A stretch of 64,000 nucleotides of DNA from positions 62,001-126,000 of the forward strand of contig NZ_SJPK01000005.1 of the NCBI RefSeq assembly GCF_007859855.1, read 5' to 3'. The DNA comes from Allorhodopirellula solitaria. GTDB lineage: Bacteria > Planctomycetota > Planctomycetia > Pirellulales > Pirellulaceae. A program made the translations under genes and the position numbers. This document shows, one piece after another, positions 56,237 through 64,000 of the stretch (position 1 is its first letter; every line of letters starts with the position of its first letter). The notes beneath the pieces were generated by a model. The model worked only from the letters and a program-made list of their open reading frames with translations, was not told where the DNA came from and did no database searches.

Positions 56237-58216
56237 TTACCAGAAGTAGTAGTACAGTCCTGCGGTCACGAAGATAACGCACGCGCCAGCGATCTGGGCA
56301 CCTCTTGAGGACGCCATGTCCATTTTCTCGTTGACTGGCATCGTCACCGGGGTCTTCAGAGGATTGATCAATGTGACAACGAGACCGACAATCAACACCG
56401 TGAAGAAGCAAATCGCCATCCGGTCGAGGAAGGCGATTTGGTCTGCATACCACAAGTCGTTCCCGACGATCCAGTCACCCAATACCGTCATCAATGCCCA
56501 GTAGGCAATCACGTTGATGACAATCCCCAACCATCCGAAATAACGAGGGGTGCGTGGCGAAAAGAATCCCAAGATAAAGACAGCGAGGATGCCTGGCGAA
56601 ATGAAGCCCTGGAACTCTTGAATATAGGAGAAGATGCTCTCAAAACGATCGAGGTAGGGGGCTACCATCGCAGAGAGAAGAACGAACAACACCACGAACA
56701 CCCGGCCGACGACGACGAGTCGTTGTTGATTGGTTTCCTTGGTGACCTTGGCATATAAATCCATCGTCGCGAGCGTCGATGCGGAGTTGAGCATCGATGC
56801 GAGTGAACTGATGACTGCACCGGAGAGTGCGGCAAGAATGAACCATGAAATCATGGGGTAGGGTTTGATCAGATTGCGCACGAGTACAGGGAAAGCCGAG
56901 TCGTAGTCGTAGCCAACGAGTTTGTTGGCCGCCACGGCATTGGGGGCCGTCTCTGCGGCGATCACCGCGTAGTCATTGATCTGCTCGCTGATCCGCTCGG
57001 GTGAATCGGTAGGGGAAACATCGAGATCTTTATCGGCCAGTTTCGCGTTCTGTTGCAATGCCTGCCAGGCCAATTCCGGTTGCAGTTCGACAAAGGCACG
57101 GTCGACAGTGAAGACGCTCGAATCCCCAGCTGTTTCGACAGAATTGATGTTCCGTTGAGCAGCTGATTCGTGCAGGTCGCCACTGAACAAATTGAACGCC
57201 ATGATCCCAGGGATCACCACCAGAAACGGAATAATGAGCTTCATCGAGGCGGCAAAAACGATCCCTTTCTGCCCCTCGGCAAGCGACTTCGAACCGAGCG
57301 TGCGCTGCACGATGTACTGATTGAGCCCCCAATAGAAAAAGTTGGGGATCCACAACCCGATGAGTAACGCGGTCCAGGGGATTTCCGAGTCTTCTTTGGG
57401 CCGGACCATGTGCGTCTTGCCACCGCTGCCGTTCTCGCCGTGGACGGCGACCGCTTCGTCGTCGACGCCATCATTGAGCAAGATAAATCGTCGCCAAAAG
57501 CCTGCTTCCTCCAAGTCTGCGACGGTGGCGTCGGAGTTTGCGACTTTCGTTTGGATCAATTCCTCGGCAGGACGCTCGCTGAGCTGGACAAAGGCCATCA
57601 CCATCACAATCACACCGCCGAGGATCAATGCGGATCCCCAAACCAAATCCGTCCATGCACAGGCCTTGAGTCCACCAACGAACACATAGGCCGCTGCGAA
57701 TAGAGCGATCAGCCAACACATCGCGGTCAAGTTATTGAGCACCGGAACCGTGTTGTAGTACTCCGAGATGAACTTGGCCCCTGAGAAAATCACCGAGGAC
57801 GTCGCTACGAAGACAAGCGTGACCACGGCTGGGATCGCCATGGCGAGGCGCGCGACCCAGTTAAAGCGGTATTCCAAAAACTCGGGGATGGTGAACAGCC
57901 CCGCCTTGAGAAAACGCGGGAGAAAGAGGAACCCCACCAACACCAACGTCACCGCTGCCATCCATTCATAGGAGGCGATTGCCATCCCCAACCAGTTGGC
58001 GGCCGATCCCGACATGCCCACAAACTGTTCGGTCGAAATGTTGGCGGCGATCAAAGAGAAACCGACCAGCCACCAAGTCAGACCGCGTCCGGCGAGGAAG
58101 TAATCCGATGCGTCATCACTCGGATCCCCATCATCGGGCTCCTTGGCCATCCAGATTCCTAATGCGATCACGCCGATGACGGATCCTAGAAACAGTACGA
58201 CTTCGAGAATGTTCAT
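56237..58216 (-). CDS. sodium:solute symporter (SSS family, SGLT-like)
   Basis: This 659-residue membrane transporter has about fourteen hydrophobic segments and the SSS wording [33 protein letters not shown] near the N-terminus, [13 protein letters not shown] and YIEGFQG-like [13 protein letters not shown] later. SGLT-type family members import sugars or related solutes with sodium. An extra soluble insert (about residues 220-280) carries an acidic stretch. It lies between galM and asnS on the same strand. With galM beside it, a sugar substrate is likely. Confidence 0.9.
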   Translation of the reverse strand: MNILEVVLFLGSVIGVIALGIWMAKEPDDGDPSDDASDYFLAGRGLTWWLVGFSLIAANISTEQFVGMSGSAANWLGMAIASYEWMAAVTLVLVGFLFLPRFLKAGLFTIPEFLEYRFNWVARLAMAIPAVVTLVFVATSSVIFSGAKFISEYYNTVPVLNNLTAMCWLIALFAAAYVFVGGLKACAWTDLVWGSALILGGVIVMVMAFVQLSERPAEELIQTKVANSDATVADLEEAGFWRRFILLNDGVDDEAVAVHGENGSGGKTHMVRPKEDSEIPWTALLIGLWIPNFFYWGLNQYIVQRTLGSKSLAEGQKGIVFAASMKLIIPFLVVIPGIMAFNLFSGDLHESAAQRNINSVETAGDSSVFTVDRAFVELQPELAWQALQQNAKLADKDLDVSPTDSPERISEQINDYAVIAAETAPNAVAANKLVGYDYDSAFPVLVRNLIKPYPMISWFILAALSGAVISSLASMLNSASTLATMDLYAKVTKETNQQRLVVVGRVFVVLFVLLSAMVAPYLDRFESIFSYIQEFQGFISPGILAVFILGFFSPRTPRYFGWLGIVINVIAYWALMTVLGDWIVGNDLWYADQIAFLDRMAICFFTVLIVGLVVTLINPLKTPVTMPVNEKMDMASSRGAQIAGACVIFVTAGLYYYFW

Positions 58217-58302
58217 AAGTTGTAGATAAAGGCGGGGATAAACGATGCTTGATGTGCCGGGAGATGGCGTAGTTCTAAGCTATTTCACTGCCGCATGTGA
58301 GC

Positions 58303-59361
58303 CTAGCGGGAGAATCGATGTACCGTGATCTCGTGAAATTTCTCGTCGGGGCGCAGCAAGGTAGAGGGAAAGTTCGGATGATTCGGTGTGTCAGGATAAT
58401 GCTGCGTCTCGAGACAGAACGCGTCGTGGGGCCCGTGGCCGTTGCTGCTCTCGTTGCCGCGAAGATGATTGGCCGTGTAGAGCTGCATCCCAGGCTGGGT
58501 CGTTTCCACCTCGAGGATGCGTCCGGATTGCGGATCGATCACACGGGCTGCCCGGCGAAGCTGCCCCGCCTCGCCCGCCACAACGTAGCAGTGGTCATAA
58601 CCTTTCGTGGCTGACAAGGCAGCGATGCGTTTGGCGAACGCGGTCGCCGAGCGGAAGTCAAACGGTGTGCCCTCGACGCGAACCATCTCGCCCGTCGGGA
58701 TCAGATCTTCATCGACCTGCAACACCTCGTCGGCGGGGATCACGGCAACATGGTCAAGCACCGTCCCCGAATCCACCCCGCCTAAATTCCAATAGCTATG
58801 GTTGGTCAGGTTCACGTGCGTCGCTGCGGACGTTGACGCGGTGTACTCGATCGTCAGTTCGTCGTCGTCGTTCCAGCAGTATTCCGTAGTCACGGTCAAT
58901 TCGCCCGGGAACCCTTCATCGCCGTCGGGGCTGACCAATGCATAACGCACGCGGTCGGCTCGGTCGGCAGCCTCAGCCCCGTTGGGATCCCCCGCAATGG
59001 TCTCGGTGTCCCAGTTGAGATGCGAAAAGTTCACCTTGCCGCCGTGCAAGCAGTGCTTGCCATGGTTGACGGTGACTTGATGGGGCACGCCATCAATGCT
59101 GAACCTGCCCAAGCCAATCCGATTACAAAACCGGCCCATCGTGCTGCCGAATCCTGGATGGGTGCCGAGATACGGTTCGAGCGAATCGAAAACGAGGTTT
59201 ACGTTGGCGAGTGTGCCATTGCGATCGGGCACCTCCACTTCCAAAATCGCCGCCCCCCAACTCATCAGACTGACGCGGTGGCCGTGGCGGTTGGTCAGCG
59301 TTGTTTTAATGACGGGTTCGCCGTCGTTCGTCTGCCCGAAGGGTGCGGTAGTAATGCTCAT
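58303..59361 (-). CDS. galM: aldose 1-epimerase (mutarotase)
   Basis: This enzyme of about 352 residues interconverts alpha and beta aldose anomers. It shows TMGRFCNRIGLGRFSIDG, HCLHGGKVNFSHLNWD with the catalytic histidine, VNLTNHSYWNLGG with a second histidine, and a late FCLETQHYPDTPNHPNFP carrying the catalytic glutamate. ATG 59361 is the likely start; a second Met eight residues earlier is possible and neither has a good ribosome binding site. It is divergent from nagB and lies 86 bp upstream of the SSS symporter. Confidence 0.92.
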   Translation of the reverse strand: MSITTAPFGQTNDGEPVIKTTLTNRHGHRVSLMSWGAAILEVEVPDRNGTLANVNLVFDSLEPYLGTHPGFGSTMGRFCNRIGLGRFSIDGVPHQVTVNHGKHCLHGGKVNFSHLNWDTETIAGDPNGAEAADRADRVRYALVSPDGDEGFPGELTVTTEYCWNDDDELTIEYTASTSAATHVNLTNHSYWNLGGVDSGTVLDHVAVIPADEVLQVDEDLIPTGEMVRVEGTPFDFRSATAFAKRIAALSATKGYDHCYVVAGEAGQLRRAARVIDPQSGRILEVETTQPGMQLYTANHLRGNESSNGHGPHDAFCLETQHYPDTPNHPNFPSTLLRPDEKFHEITVHRFSR

Positions 59362-59521
59362 GCTAGACAGCCCATGACGGTTCAAGGTATGAAATGTGGC
59401 AGCATCTTACCGGGAAGATCAACACCGATGTACCCGGTGCGGTCTCACCGCCGAGCCGCATCGAGTCGCTCAGAGGGTGAGGTGAGAAACAGTCCATGCA
59501 CTCCCATTGAAGGTTGAATCA

Positions 59522-60268
59522 GTGAGCATCGCGTACAGTGTCTACCCCGATCACCAGACAGCGTCGGAGCGAGTCGCAGACCTGTTTACGAATGTGCTCA
59601 GCAGCGGTTCCCCAACTGTTCTCGGCCTCGCGACTGGTTCGACGCCGCTGCAGGTTTACGGTGAACTCTGTCGGCGTCATCGCAATGACGGCTTGTCGTT
59701 CTCCCAAGCGTCGAGCTTCAACCTTGACGAGTACCTAGGATTGGAGTCAGGGCATCCGCAGAGCTACCGGCATTTCATGCGTGAGCATCTGTTTGATCAC
59801 GTCGACATCGATCTCGCTCGAACCCATCTGCCGGATGTGCACGCAGACGACGCCCAATCGGCATCGGACGAATATGAACGCCAATTGCAGCAATCCGGCG
59901 GCGTGGATCTGCAGTTGCTCGGCATCGGAACCAACGGGCACATCGGTTTTAACGAGCCCGGGACGAAGAAAGATTCACTGACTCGCGTCGTCGACCTGGC
60001 CCCTAGCACGATCGACAGCAATCAACGCTTCTTCGAATCACCTGACCAGGTCCCGCGTCAAGCGATCACGATGGGGATCGCCAGCATCATGCGGGCCAAG
60101 CAGATTGTGTTGCTGGCAACAGGGCAAGCGAAAGCCGCAGCAGTCGCTGGGGCGATCCAAGGCCCGATCAGCGCAGACAATCCAGCATCCTACCTGCAGT
60201 CGCATCCACACGTCCATTTTGTGCTCGATGAATCAGCCGCGTCGGAATTGAAACCGGGCGACGATTGA
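59522..60268 (+). CDS. nagB: glucosamine-6-phosphate deaminase
   Basis: This 248-residue enzyme converts glucosamine-6-phosphate to fructose-6-phosphate and ammonia. It has LATGSTPLQVY (phosphate loop), FNLDEYLGL (catalytic aspartate) and GIGTNGHIGFNEPGT, which is the small Bacillus-type form without the allosteric tail of E. coli NagB. GTG 59522 is favoured because GAAGG lies eight bases before it. It probably serves amino-sugar catabolism together with galM and the SSS symporter across the divergent promoter region. Confidence 0.92.
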   Translation: MSIAYSVYPDHQTASERVADLFTNVLSSGSPTVLGLATGSTPLQVYGELCRRHRNDGLSFSQASSFNLDEYLGLESGHPQSYRHFMREHLFDHVDIDLARTHLPDVHADDAQSASDEYERQLQQSGGVDLQLLGIGTNGHIGFNEPGTKKDSLTRVVDLAPSTIDSNQRFFESPDQVPRQAITMGIASIMRAKQIVLLATGQAKAAAVAGAIQGPISADNPASYLQSHPHVHFVLDESAASELKPGDD

Positions 60269-60510
60269 GATAGCCACTGCTACCGAACACGCGGGTGATA
60301 ACGATTGTGAGCATCCGTCAAACCTTGACCGTCGCTGGGCTTTGATTCGATGCTTCCACCGCGATCGGCCGACGCAAGAGGAGGAAGGCAAGGCAACGGA
60401 ATGCATTGCTCGAACAAATTCGAATCGCGACCGGATTTTCACTGCGACCCCAGTGATGCCCCGCTCACAGCGATACGGATGAAACCCAGATATCGACGTG
60501 GTGAGACCGA

Positions 60511-61164
60511 ATGCAACTGCGGACATTCTCCCGACTTCAACGATGGACCGGACTCGGGCTCGTGGTCGGCTCCCTGGCAGTGACGGGTTGCCGGTCGACG
60601 GTCACGGTCACCGACACGTCGCGCACCGCCTCAGCCCAACTGCTGCTCAATAGCACGGCCGACGCAGTCATTCGGTCGTTTGACTTTGCGCCGCTGTGCG
60701 GGCGTCTGTGCTATCTCGACACGAATGGTTTGGGAGACACGGGAGGCGGCTATCTCGTTTACCGTCTTCGCGAAGAGATGGGATTGTGCGGTGTCCGCTT
60801 GGCGGAATCACGAGACGATGCTGAGGTCGTCGTCGAAGCGGGGTTGGCGGTATATGGGACCGATTCCTATAACAGCACGATCGGCGTGACCGACGCCAGC
60901 AACATTCCTGATGTCAATTTGTGCGTTCGGGATACCCAATTCGGCGTGTCCAAAATTTCTCTGTTCGCCGTCCAACGCGACACCGGAGAGATCATCTGGC
61001 GTTCGGGTACCATGCGGGCTGACTCCCGCCAAGACATCCGCAATACGTTGGGGATGGGCCCTTACTTCAGCGGTACGATTGTGCATCCTGCCAACCGCGT
61101 CGGACAGACCGATTCGGCAGCCTGTTCGCTGGACGGATCCTGTTTCGGGCTGAGCGAGCGATAA
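60511..61164 (+). CDS. lipoprotein of unknown function
   Basis: This 217-residue protein has a signal peptide with lipobox VTGC, so Cys27 is probably lipidated. The mature part begins RSTVTVTDTSRTASAQLLL, followed by FAPLCGRLCYLDTNGLGDTG and VEAGLAVYGTDSYNSTIGV. It resembles uncharacterised planctomycete lipoproteins; a flavour of outer-membrane assembly lipoproteins is possible but not supported by motifs. Cysteines near the start and end (CSLDGSC) could form disulfides. It has no clear operon partner. Confidence 0.75.
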   Translation: MQLRTFSRLQRWTGLGLVVGSLAVTGCRSTVTVTDTSRTASAQLLLNSTADAVIRSFDFAPLCGRLCYLDTNGLGDTGGGYLVYRLREEMGLCGVRLAESRDDAEVVVEAGLAVYGTDSYNSTIGVTDASNIPDVNLCVRDTQFGVSKISLFAVQRDTGEIIWRSGTMRADSRQDIRNTLGMGPYFSGTIVHPANRVGQTDSAACSLDGSCFGLSER

Positions 61165-61314
61165 CACGCCCGCCGCACAATGCTCAGGCCGGCGCCTCGG
61201 ATGCCGAGAGCGAAACAGTGGGCCTCGGCCAGAAATTCGTTCCTTAGCAGTTCGTCGCCTCGTCGACCACAGAATGGCTTTCGCTAAATTCGCCACTTAT
61301 TGATGACGCGTTCC

Positions 61315-63012
61315 TTAACGGTCCAGTTCAAAGGGGCGATTGCCGAGGTTCACCGTCAGCTGCAATTCCTCGTCGCCGCGTTGCAGATCCAGCACGAGCG
61401 GAGTCCCCGAGCCAGCCGCTCCCACGATCCGCATCAAGTGGCCCACGTCCTGGACTTCCACGCCGTCGGCGCGGCGGATCACGTCACCATCGAGCAAACC
61501 AGCCATCCCGCCGGGAGACCCTGGGCCCGCGATGCTATTGATCAACGCGCCCCGCATGCGAGTGTTTTCCCCGGCCAACAGATCATCGGGAACCTTGCTA
61601 AGGCTCACACCCAGATAGCCTCGCTGGACGCGTCCGGTCCTGCGAATCGACTCGTAGATCTGCTTGGATAGATTGCTCGGGATCGAGAAACTCACGCCTT
61701 GGTACGTATCGCCCACGATCGCCGTGTTGATTCCGACGAGGGTGCCTTTGGCATTGACGAGGGGCCCGCCACTGTTACCCGGATTTACCGCCACGTCGCT
61801 CTGCATGAAATCCTGATATAGACCGCTAGCACCGTACTGCTCGCCGGCCCGCACGACGCGGTGCTTGCCGCTGAGAATCCCGAAAGTGACCGTCCGGTCC
61901 AGTCCGAAGGGGCTACCGACAGCCCACACAGGCGATCCGACCCGCAGTGCATCACTATCTCCCCAGCGAATGGGCATCAACCGATCCGCTTCAACCTTCA
62001 GCACCGCCAGGTCCGTCAGCGCATCCGCACCGACGAGCCGCGCCGGCAGACGGCGGCCATCGCTCAGTGTCAATGAAATCGATTCGCCGCCGGCAATAAC
62101 GTGTCGATTCGTCAGTACGTATCCATCTTCATCGACCACCACGCCACTGCCCTGGTCGGACATACCAAAGAATTCACTGCCGAGCATCTTCCGGATCTGA
62201 TCATCGGAGGCAGTCGGCTTACGCTGCACGTCAATGTGCACCACCGAGGGGCCAACCACGGATGTGACCATCTCATAACCGCGGCTGAGCGAATCAAGGG
62301 AAACGTTCTGCAGGCCTTCGCTACCCGTCTCGTACTCCGCCCGCAGTTCGCCTCGGTGCCAGGAATAGCGTACCTCTTCGACGATCCGTGGCACGCTGAA
62401 GCGGGCGATCAGCAGCATCACGATCATCGACGCGATCAGCGTCAAACTTTGGATGACCGGATTGCTGTCGGTCCGCCGAGAAGCCCGTGTCTTGAGCTCA
62501 TCAGTTACTTCTTTCTCGCCGCCAGCGGAGGCGTCTGCTGACGTGGTCCCATCGGAGTCAGTGGAATCACCACCATCGCCAGGTACGACGGTGCCGATCG
62601 ACTTGGCAGTGTCACTGGACTTGGCGATGTCACTGGACTTGGCGATGTCACTGGACTTGGCGATGTCACTATGCTGGGCGATGTCACTGGGGAGCGGTGG
62701 CGGTTCGACCGGCGGTGGCGGTGGACACGACATTGGCTCCTCCGCCAGCACAGCGTGGATAATCGCGTCCGTATCGGCAGCATCCGCGCCAGCTGACTCC
62801 TCTGGCGCTTTGCCGGAATTCTCGCCTTCTAGGTTTTTTATGTCGCCACGGTCGACGCCATCCCAGGAGACCAATTGTTCCTGCTCGGCGGTCGGGACAG
62901 CGACTCGGAAGGCCACGAGTTCGCGTGGCCGCGCGTCGTCACGCAGTCGGTCTCCGGGCGACGATTTTTCGTTGTGAGGCGTTGGTGACGTTTCATCCCA
63001 CATGGGTGTCAT
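61315..63012 (-). CDS. HtrA/DegP-type serine protease with cytoplasmic repeat region
   Basis: This 565-residue protein has a long hydrophilic N-terminal region, one membrane segment (about 190-210), a trypsin-like protease domain and one PDZ domain. The triad is His304 (VLTNRHVIAGG), Asp334 (DALTDLAVLK) and Ser414 (NPGNSGGPLV). The PDZ domain holds GSPGGMAGLLDGDVIRR. This places the protease outside the inner membrane, as in DegS, which senses misfolded envelope proteins. The cytosolic region has Pro-rich and DIAKSS repeats encoded by an 18-bp tandem repeat (62600-62689). Confidence 0.92.
   Translation of the reverse strand: MTPMWDETSPTPHNEKSSPGDRLRDDARPRELVAFRVAVPTAEQEQLVSWDGVDRGDIKNLEGENSGKAPEESAGADAADTDAIIHAVLAEEPMSCPPPPPVEPPPLPSDIAQHSDIAKSSDIAKSSDIAKSSDTAKSIGTVVPGDGGDSTDSDGTTSADASAGGEKEVTDELKTRASRRTDSNPVIQSLTLIASMIVMLLIARFSVPRIVEEVRYSWHRGELRAEYETGSEGLQNVSLDSLSRGYEMVTSVVGPSVVHIDVQRKPTASDDQIRKMLGSEFFGMSDQGSGVVVDEDGYVLTNRHVIAGGESISLTLSDGRRLPARLVGADALTDLAVLKVEADRLMPIRWGDSDALRVGSPVWAVGSPFGLDRTVTFGILSGKHRVVRAGEQYGASGLYQDFMQSDVAVNPGNSGGPLVNAKGTLVGINTAIVGDTYQGVSFSIPSNLSKQIYESIRRTGRVQRGYLGVSLSKVPDDLLAGENTRMRGALINSIAGPGSPGGMAGLLDGDVIRRADGVEVQDVGHLMRIVGAAGSGTPLVLDLQRGDEELQLTVNLGNRPFELDR
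62600..62689. repeat. 18-bp tandem repeat inside the protease gene
   Basis: Five in-phase units of GACTTGGCGATGTCACTG, the middle ones identical, encode six-residue repeats (SDIAKS type) in the cytosolic part of the HtrA-type protease. Because units are a multiple of three, copy number can change without a frameshift. Confidence 0.85.
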
Positions 63013-63237
63013 CCTGTCTAATCTCGAGTGAGCGAACTCTCCATCACGCCGCCCGCGACCTGGCTTCAGACGGCGTGCGTGATTCGGACCGCCCCGGTCC
63101 GACGCAGTCGATTGTAGCGAAACACACCCACCAAAACGCGGGAAAGTCCATTTTTCTCACATCAATCCAAGATTAACGACCGGATATGCGGGCGGGGGTA
63201 AGGCTGGCCGCTCGGTCGCGGCAAGCCGCTGCGAGCG

Positions 63238-63447
63238 TCATTTCAGCTCGTAGTCGGCGTCGAGCCAGCACTGCGGAAGCGGCTCGCCGGAGGGGAATTT
63301 CAGCTCGGTCTTTTCGAATGATCGCGGGTCCTGTTCCTCCTCGCCGGCCTGCCGACGGCCTTTGACACAGGATTCCTGAGGGCTGGAAAGCTGCTTCACG
63401 TCGTCGATCTTGATCAGATCGTCCGATGCTGATTCTTTCATGAACAT
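63238..63447 (-). CDS. small protein of unknown function
   Basis: This 69-residue frame is charged (SDDLIKIDDVKQL, RRQAGEEEQDPRSFEK) and ends ADYELK. It has no signal peptide or known motif. A weak AAGAG lies upstream of the ATG. Its codon use looks ordinary for the region. It is divergent from the transketolase gene. Some chance of being spurious remains. Confidence 0.4.
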   Translation of the reverse strand: MFMKESASDDLIKIDDVKQLSSPQESCVKGRRQAGEEEQDPRSFEKTELKFPSGEPLPQCWLDADYELK

Positions 63448-63693
63448 GGTTGGGACTCTTAGGTAAACGAGTTGCTGGATTCAGAGAGCGATTGTGAGGC
63501 AACGAACCGGCCCTCGAAGCGGGACGATCCGTCGATGAAGTACCAACGCGGCAGTGCAATTCGCATTCCCGATTTTTACGCCAGCCGCGAAAAGATCCGG
63601 CGCGCTACTTGCATCAACATTCCCGCGTGCTGCAGTTGCCGCTGAGTGCCAATGGACCACCCTATCGCCCGCATCTCTTGCCGGAGCCCTCTC

Positions 63694-64000
63694 ATGATTG
63701 ACTCAATGACCGACCAAAAATCCGCGGCCGACGAAAAAACTCTGGACCGTATCGCCACCCAAATCCGACGTTGGATCTTGCGCTGCACCTCTCAGGCCGG
63801 ATCGGGCCACCCGACTTCATCGCTCTCGGCGGTCGAGTTGATGGTTGACCTCATGTTCGGCGGCACCTTTCGGTACGACGTGAAAACCCCCGAGCATCCT
63901 GGCAACGATCGGCTGATTTTTTCCAAAGGACACGCGTCCCCGCTGTTCTATTCGCTGTGGGCGGCCGCTGGAGAGGTTAGCGAAGAGGAATTGATGACCT
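63694..64000 (+). CDS. transketolase, N-terminal part (runs off the window)
   Basis: The visible 102 residues start at ATG with GGAG eight bases upstream. They match the thiamine-diphosphate-binding N-terminal part of transketolase: SQAGSGHPTSSLSAVELMVDLM and DRLIFSKGHASPLFYSLW. The enzyme moves two-carbon units in the pentose phosphate pathway. Whether it is one full-length polypeptide or the first of a split pair cannot be seen because the window ends here. Confidence 0.9.
   Translation, partial: MIDSMTDQKSAADEKTLDRIATQIRRWILRCTSQAGSGHPTSSLSAVELMVDLMFGGTFRYDVKTPEHPGNDRLIFSKGHASPLFYSLWAAAGEVSEEELMT

Noticed and set aside
56199-56453. Longer asnS N-terminus
   Set aside because: It overlaps the SSS symporter gene's 3' end, while GTG 56198 has a good ribosome binding site.
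1-64000. tRNA and rRNA genes
   Set aside because: I found no convincing cloverleaf or rRNA stretch by eye; a covariance-model scan would settle it.

Overview
The window looks like a chromosomal segment from a planctomycete of the Rhodopirellula/Pirellulaceae kind. This rests on family content (DUF6807/PmoA-like protein, giant kinase-STAND-SUMF1 protein, long exported proteins without recognised domains, CHAT protein with TPR-like N-terminus), moderately high GC, frequent GTG/TTG starts, little operon packing and many palindromic intergenic repeats. It is a judgement from the sequence, not a database match.

Region 1 (1-10.2 kb, minus strand) is a co-oriented cluster that probably handles metals or metal stress. 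In transcription order it holds a 12-cysteine exported protein, an RND membrane fusion protein with a Cys/His module, a CzcA-type RND pump, a His/Cys-rich lipoprotein, a thioredoxin-fold protein without CxxC, a MacB/FtsX-type permease, a STAS protein and a LolD-type ATPase. A candidate promoter/operator precedes the first gene. The far end abuts a 317-bp inverted-repeat element and the near end abuts an IS630-type transposase remnant. No outer-membrane channel or regulator gene lies nearby.

Region 2 (10.4-13.4 kb) is a gene-poor repeat zone: the broken IS630 copy, then two copies of a ~233-bp repeat and five copies of a ~236-bp repeat (four in tandem) carrying an internal palindrome.

Region 3 (13.5-31 kb) is mostly housekeeping: an LDH/MDH-family enzyme, a DUF6807 protein, exported proteins, an SNF2 helicase with a SWIM finger, PDZ and DUF533 proteins, RimO with a coupled membrane protein, a YpfJ-type metallopeptidase and ProB. 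It ends with a cytosine-C5 methyltransferase whose motifs resemble the eukaryotic tRNA methyltransferase Dnmt2.

Region 4 (31-44 kb) holds signalling and conflict-type architectures: a 1783-residue kinase/STAND/tandem-repeat/SUMF1 protein, a papain-like peptidase with a tectonin-like tail, two glycosyltransferases and a 1030-residue CHAT protein that seems to lack its catalytic dyad. The second 317-bp element, flanked by a perfect 9-bp direct repeat, sits between the first two.

Region 5 (44.6-64 kb) holds metabolism and translation genes: a GltS-type symporter, PurF, TrpS, AcpS, a tagatose/psicose-epimerase-like protein, MnmG, AsnS, an SSS symporter, GalM, NagB, a lipoprotein, an HtrA-type protease and the start of a transketolase. 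No rRNA, tRNA or CRISPR array was recognised.
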